A stretch of DNA of 64,000 nucleotides from Parafrigoribacterium mesophilum. Its GTDB lineage: Bacteria > Actinomycetota > Actinomycetes > Actinomycetales > Microbacteriaceae. Below are positions 60,207-64,000 of this stretch, piece by piece. The stretch is from positions 1,302,001 through 1,366,000 of the forward strand of contig NZ_JBDJAF010000001.1 in the NCBI RefSeq assembly GCF_039652555.1. Reading direction: 5' to 3'. Each line of letters opens with the position of its first letter. The stretch's first letter is position 1. The translations under genes and the position numbers were made by a program. The notes beneath the pieces are model-generated. The model saw only the letters and a program-made list of their open reading frames with translations. It ran no database searches and was not told where the DNA came from.

Positions 60207-61384
60207 ACGTGGAGCCGCTCGGCACGCGGCCGGACTGGCACGCCGCTCGCTCCTATAGTTACCGCGCGCCGCAGCGGTTGGAGCCGGAGTCCGTGCCGCT
60301 GAACGAGGCGGTCGGCAGGGTGCTGGCTGCAGACCTGGTTGCCCTCTGCGACGTGCCGCATTATGCGTCCTCGGCGATGGACGGTTGGGCGGTCGCCGGC
60401 GATGAGCCATGGCAGCTCGCCCCAGGGCACCGGCTGGAACCGGGACACGCGGCCCCGATCGTGACCGGCGGGCTGATCCCGGCCGGGGCGCGTGCCGTGC
60501 TCCGCAGCGAGCACGGCACGGTCCGCGGCGCCGACGGCGCCCAGGTTTTGGGAACCAGCGCTGGCGCGCGCCCCGGCGAACCGGCGGACGGCGACAACGT
60601 GCGTCCCGCTGGCGAAGAGGTGGCCCAATCCGACGTCGTCTTTCCGGGCGACACCCGCCTGAACCCTGCACACGTTGCTGTTGCGGCGGTGTGCGGACAC
60701 GACGAACTGACGGTGCTACGTGCCCCGCGCGTCGCACTGATCCTCACCGGCGATGAGGTGGTCGGTTCCGGTATTCCCGAGCCCGGTCATGTGCGGGACA
60801 CCTTCGGACCGCAGTTTCCGGCGTTGATCCGGATGTTGGGCGGCATCGTCACTGCGGCTGATCACCTCCGCGACGACCTCGACGTTCTGCTCGACACAAT
60901 TGCCGAGGACACCATCGCGGACGTCCTGATCACCACGGGCGGCACCGGCCGCTCGACCGCCGACCATCTGCACGCTGCACTGAGGCAATTGGATGCACGC
61001 ATCCTCATCGATGGAATCGCGATGAGGCCCGGTGGTCCGAGCCTGCTGGCGCAATTGCCCGACGGCCGCTACCTGGTCGGACTCCCGGGAAACCCGCTGG
61101 CCGCGATGATGGGCATGCTGACTCTCGCGCAGCCGCTGCTCGCCGGGCTGGCCGGGGCCGCAGAGCCGACCCTTGGTTCGGTGGTGACGGGGCGAGACCT
61201 TACCGGCAGGCCAGGACTGTGCCGACTGCTCCCGTATCAGTTGCAGGGCGGCACGGCGGCTAAGAGTCCCTGGTTCGGGTCGGGAATGTTGCGGGGCCTC
61301 GCGACGGCGAGCGGAGTGCTGGTGTCACCGCCGGAGGGCGCCCGCTCGGGAGAGAGTGTTGCGACGGTGCCGCTGCCCTGGTGA
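60203..61384 (+). CDS. moeA: Molybdopterin molybdotransferase
   Basis: This enzyme inserts molybdate into adenylylated molybdopterin. It has 393 residues. The sequence has VPHYASSAMDGWAVAGDEPW, PIVTGGLIPAGARAVLRSE, RPAGEEVAQSDVVFPGDTRL, ALILTGDEVVGSGIPEPGHV, VLITTGGTGRSTADHLHAAL and YLVGLPGNPLAAMMGMLTLA, all typical of MoeA. It overlaps the mobA fusion gene by 4 bp. Confidence 0.94.
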   Translation: MNVEPLGTRPDWHAARSYSYRAPQRLEPESVPLNEAVGRVLAADLVALCDVPHYASSAMDGWAVAGDEPWQLAPGHRLEPGHAAPIVTGGLIPAGARAVLRSEHGTVRGADGAQVLGTSAGARPGEPADGDNVRPAGEEVAQSDVVFPGDTRLNPAHVAVAAVCGHDELTVLRAPRVALILTGDEVVGSGIPEPGHVRDTFGPQFPALIRMLGGIVTAADHLRDDLDVLLDTIAEDTIADVLITTGGTGRSTADHLHAALRQLDARILIDGIAMRPGGPSLLAQLPDGRYLVGLPGNPLAAMMGMLTLAQPLLAGLAGAAEPTLGSVVTGRDLTGRPGLCRLLPYQLQGGTAAKSPWFGSGMLRGLATASGVLVSPPEGARSGESVATVPLPW

Positions 61385-61439
61385 AAAAGCCGCGAACGGG
61401 CCGGCGCGGTTTCGATATGCGGCCTCCTTCGTCGGGCGC

Positions 61440-61615
61440 TACTCAACCCGCGGACCTGGTCAGTGCGAGCCGTATCGACCGCGTCAGCGGGTTGAGTGCG
61501 AGCGTATCGAAACCGCGTCAGCGGGTTGAGTAAGCGAGCGTCAGCGCGAGCCGTATCGAAACCGCGTCAGCGGGTTGAGTAGGCGAGCGTCAGCGCGAGC
61601 CGTATCGAAACCCCA
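61440..61615. repeat. Cluster of direct repeats between moeA and moaA (family C)
   Basis: The 234-bp gap between convergent genes is filled by copies of CGCGTCAGCGGGTTGAGT (starting at about 61480, 61516 and 61565) interleaved with GCGAGCCGTATCGAAA and GCGAGCGTCAGCGCGAGCC. Spacing is about 35-50 bp, so these are irregular direct repeats, not a CRISPR array. No gene is seen in the gap. Confidence 0.8.
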
Positions 61616-61618
61616 AGA

Positions 61619-62749
61619 CTACCCGCCGATGTAGTGCATCTCGATCCGCTTTGCCGAGTTCTTCGGCTTGGTTGATCTGATAACGCTCGTGTTCAGGGCG
61701 CGCTGTTCTGAGTAGTTGTCGGTGCGGGCGCGCCAGATGTGCGCCATCACCGTCGCCAGCTCCTCGTCCGTTGCGCCGGCGCGCATCAGGGCGCGTAGGT
61801 CGTGGCCGTCCGTGGCGAACAAGCAGGTGTACAGCTTGCCCTCCGAGGAGATCCGCACCCGGGTGCAGGTGGCGCAGAAGCATTGGGTGACACTCGAGAT
61901 CACGCCGATCTCGCCGCCACCGTCTCGGTAACGCCACCGCGAGGACACCTCGCCGGTGTAGTTCGGGGCAACTTCCTCCAGCGGCATTTCCGCGTTGATG
62001 CGCCGGATGACCTCCGCCGACGGCACTACTTCGCCCATCTCCCAGCCGTTGGTGGAGCCGACGTCCATGAACTCGATGAACCGCAGGATGTACGGCGTCG
62101 CCTTGAAATGTCGAGCCATCGCGACGATGTCCTGGTCGTTGTGCCCCTTCTGAACGACCATGTTGATCTTGATCGGTCCGAGCCCCACCTCGTGGGCGAC
62201 CTCGAGTCCGTGCAGCACCTTCTCCAGCGGGAAGTCGACTCCGTTCATCGCCATGAAGGTGTCGTTGTCCAGCGAGTCCACCGACACGGTGATGCGCTTC
62301 AGCCCGGCATCCTTCAGCGATTGGGCCTTGTGCGCGAGCGCCGACCCGTTCGTGGTCAAGGCCAGATCAAGGTCCCGACCATCCGGTGTCTTGATCTCGC
62401 TGAGCATTCCGATGAGGTCTTCAATACCCACCCGCAGCAGTGGTTCGCCGCCGGTCAGCCGGATCTTCTCCACGCCGTGAGCCACAGCAACGCGCGTAAT
62501 CCGCACGATCTCCTCGAAGCTGAGCAGCATCGCCTTCGGCAAGAATTCGAAGTCGCGCCCAAAAATCTCCTTGGGCATGCAGTACACGCATCGGAAATTG
62601 CACCGGTCCGTGACAGAGATCCGCAAATCCCGAAGCGGTCGATTCCGGGTATCGGTGAGAACTCCGGTGGGGATCTCACGGTCATGAGGAATCTGAGACA
62701 CCCGCCGGTAATAGCGAGGCTCCGCTGTGCGAACTTCAGTGTCTGTCAC
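61619..62749 (-). CDS. moaA: GTP 3',8-cyclase MoaA
   Basis: This radical-SAM enzyme starts molybdopterin synthesis from GTP. It has 376 residues. The N-terminal cluster is CNFRCVYC, and a second cluster uses CFCATCTRVRISSEGKLYTC. Also present are EKIRLTGGEPLLRVGIEDLI, RFIEFMDVGSTNGWE and the C-terminal Gly-Gly (MHYIGG) that is needed for catalysis in this family. The GTG start is at 62749. It is convergent with moeA. Confidence 0.96.
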   Translation of the reverse strand: MTDTEVRTAEPRYYRRVSQIPHDREIPTGVLTDTRNRPLRDLRISVTDRCNFRCVYCMPKEIFGRDFEFLPKAMLLSFEEIVRITRVAVAHGVEKIRLTGGEPLLRVGIEDLIGMLSEIKTPDGRDLDLALTTNGSALAHKAQSLKDAGLKRITVSVDSLDNDTFMAMNGVDFPLEKVLHGLEVAHEVGLGPIKINMVVQKGHNDQDIVAMARHFKATPYILRFIEFMDVGSTNGWEMGEVVPSAEVIRRINAEMPLEEVAPNYTGEVSSRWRYRDGGGEIGVISSVTQCFCATCTRVRISSEGKLYTCLFATDGHDLRALMRAGATDEELATVMAHIWRARTDNYSEQRALNTSVIRSTKPKNSAKRIEMHYIGG

Positions 62750-62798
62750 GACCTCAGCCTATGCGGAGAGGGCCGACAAGGCGAGCATGGATCTCATA

Positions 62799-64000
62799 TC
62801 ACTCGACCAGTTTCCCCACGACGCTGTCTTCGCCGGTCGGCATCAGATCCAGAATCTCCTGCGGAGTCTCGGGCACAGGCTCCTGGGTCACTCCGGTGGC
62901 CGGCGACCACAGCATGTTGACCGTGAGTTCAGGGTCTTGGTCCGGGTAATCGGCGCGATTGTGTGCACCGCGGGTTTCCCGTCGCATGAGCGCCGATTCC
63001 AGCGTGGCGCGGGCGGCGATCAGTGAACCCTTCATGTCGAGGGCGTGGGCGAGGTCACCGAATCCGGCAATGTCCGGGTGCACGGCCAGGTCGGGCATCC
63101 GGGCTTCGACGGCATCGAGCTTGATCAACCCGGCCTTCAATCCCTCTTCGTCCCGCACCACACCGGCGTGCTCACTCATCAGGTCGCGGATGGCGCGCTG
63201 CATGCTCCGCACGTTGTCGTAGCCTCGGCCTGCCAGCAGTTCGTCGATCTCATCTCGCGCCTCGGATACGGCGGCGGCGCTGCGAACCTGGGCCGGCAGC
63301 GTTCGCGAGTACGCGGCTGCGGCCGCCCCGACGATGCGGCCGTAGACCAGGAGTTCGGCCAGGGAGTTGCCGCCCAGCCGGTTGGCGCCGTGCGTGCCGG
63401 AGGATGCCTCCCCGATCGCATACAGGCCGGCGACCTCGGTGCCGTGATCGTCGGCGCGCACCAGCACTCCTCCCATCGAGTAGTGCGCGGTCGGTGCGAT
63501 CTCGATCGGGTTCTTGGTGATGTCGAGCATCTGCAAATCGAGCATGTTCCGGTAGACCCGAGGCAGCCGGGTGAGCACGACGTCGCGGTCCAGGTGGGTG
63601 AGGTCGAGCAGCACGCCGCCCTTGGGCGTTCCCCGACCCTGCGTGATCTCGGTGGAGATGGCCAGCGCCACCCTGTCCCTGGTGGACAATTCCATCCGCT
63701 CCGGGTCATAGCGGGACATGAACCGCTCGCCGTCCGCGTTGAGCAGGATCCCACCCTCGCCACGTGCCGCTTCCGAAATGAGCAGGCCCTGCGCATCCGC
63801 GGGCTCGAGGATGCCCGACGGGTGAAACTGCACCAGTTCCGCGTCCCGGATGCGCGCGCCGGCCAGCACCGCGAGCCGGAACGAGTCGCCGGTGTTCTCG
63901 TCACGCCGGGACGACGTCTGCCGCCAGATCCTGGTGTGTCCGCCGGTGGCGAGGATCACCGCGTCGGCGTGGATGACCATTCGGGTACCATCGACGAGAT
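62799..64000 (-). CDS. FAD-dependent fumarate reductase/succinate dehydrogenase-type flavoprotein (5' part cut off)
   Basis: About 400 C-terminal codons are visible, and the frame stays open to base 64000. Motifs are DAVILATGGHTRIWRQTSSR, LVQFHPSGILEPADAQGLLI, ARGEGGILLNADGERFMSRY, ELSTRDRVALAISTEIT, IAPTAHYSMGGVLVRADDHG (active-site His) and HGANRLGGNSLAELLVYGRI (substrate Arg/FAD). The C-terminal helical domain (SLIAARATLESALMRRETRG, AHNRADYPDQDPEL) fits SdhA/FrdA proteins; L-aspartate oxidase is a less likely alternative. Partner iron-sulfur or membrane subunits would lie on either side beyond what I see here; downstream there is only moaA. Confidence 0.82.
   Translation of the reverse strand, partial: LVDGTRMVIHADAVILATGGHTRIWRQTSSRRDENTGDSFRLAVLAGARIRDAELVQFHPSGILEPADAQGLLISEAARGEGGILLNADGERFMSRYDPERMELSTRDRVALAISTEITQGRGTPKGGVLLDLTHLDRDVVLTRLPRVYRNMLDLQMLDITKNPIEIAPTAHYSMGGVLVRADDHGTEVAGLYAIGEASSGTHGANRLGGNSLAELLVYGRIVGAAAAAYSRTLPAQVRSAAAVSEARDEIDELLAGRGYDNVRSMQRAIRDLMSEHAGVVRDEEGLKAGLIKLDAVEARMPDLAVHPDIAGFGDLAHALDMKGSLIAARATLESALMRRETRGAHNRADYPDQDPELTVNMLWSPATGVTQEPVPETPQEILDLMPTGEDSVVGKLVE

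Noticed and set aside
61440..61615. Possible CRISPR array
   Set aside because: Units are irregular in length, the spacers are themselves repeats and no cas gene is present.

Overview
The window looks like the chromosome of a high-GC actinobacterium, most likely a member of Microbacteriaceae (Micrococcales). Signs of this are the strong G/C third-position bias, many GTG starts, 4-bp ATGA/GTGA gene overlaps, a lysine-rich tail on topoisomerase I, a minimal tad cluster with a DUF4244 pilin-like protein, a PASTA-type class A PBP, an AbiEi/DUF559 protein, and an E1-alpha/E1-beta/E2 2-oxoacid dehydrogenase operon. I see no transposase, prophage gene or CRISPR array. Family assignments come from reading motifs; no database search was possible.

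Region 1 (1-13270) is accessory and catabolic. It holds an ABC-type substrate-binding lipoprotein (cut by the window edge) divergent from a GntR/FCD regulator with an apparent ATT start. Next come a two-component flavin hydroxylase (HpaB-like oxygenase plus flavin reductase) divergent from IclR regulator 1, and an amidohydrolase divergent from a class A FAD monooxygenase. Last is a minus-strand operon doxX, ligB-like, ligA-like, CaiB-type CoA-transferase, citrate-synthase-fold lyase and IclR regulator 2. Three promoters (amidohydrolase, monooxygenase, doxX operon) have the same layout: TTGAC(A/G), an 18-bp spacer, a -10 box, then a TGTCCGC-type palindrome downstream. This suggests one regulon, probably controlled by IclR 2 at the end of the operon. 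I infer a ring hydroxylation, class III extradiol cleavage and CoA-dependent C-C cleavage pathway for an N-substituted aromatic or heteroaromatic compound. The substrate cannot be read from the sequence.

Region 2 (13369-31995) is housekeeping and cell envelope. It holds a PBP4-type carboxypeptidase, a Gfo/Idh/MocA oxidoreductase, a secreted CAP-like protein, tRNA-Thr(CGU), a TetR regulator, a secreted tripeptidyl-aminopeptidase-type hydrolase and the holB-tmk-topA block. It continues with the tad pilus genes, a RidA protein, a PASTA-domain class A PBP with a metallophosphoesterase, and tRNA-Pro(CGG).

Region 3 (32033-49203) holds thymidine kinase, a three-gene sensor system (histidine kinase, kinase-like membrane protein without catalytic motifs, LuxR response regulator), malate:quinone oxidoreductase, lysC-asd, recR-dnaX, an AbiEi/DUF559 protein, pta-ackA and an MFS exporter with its ArsR-type repressor. 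The acetate kinase carries an in-frame 39-bp minisatellite.

Region 4 (49359-64000) holds the SRP RNA, a TDT/SLAC1-type channel, an AhpD-like protein, the 2-oxoacid dehydrogenase operon with an upstream CitE-like gene, aconitase, a universal stress protein, molybdenum cofactor genes (mobA-DUF6457 fusion, moeA, moaA) and a truncated fumarate reductase/succinate dehydrogenase-type flavoprotein.

Three short repeat families recur, mostly between convergent genes. They are a 75-bp palindrome (three copies), a roughly 60-bp palindrome (two copies), and a cluster of direct repeats between moeA and moaA.
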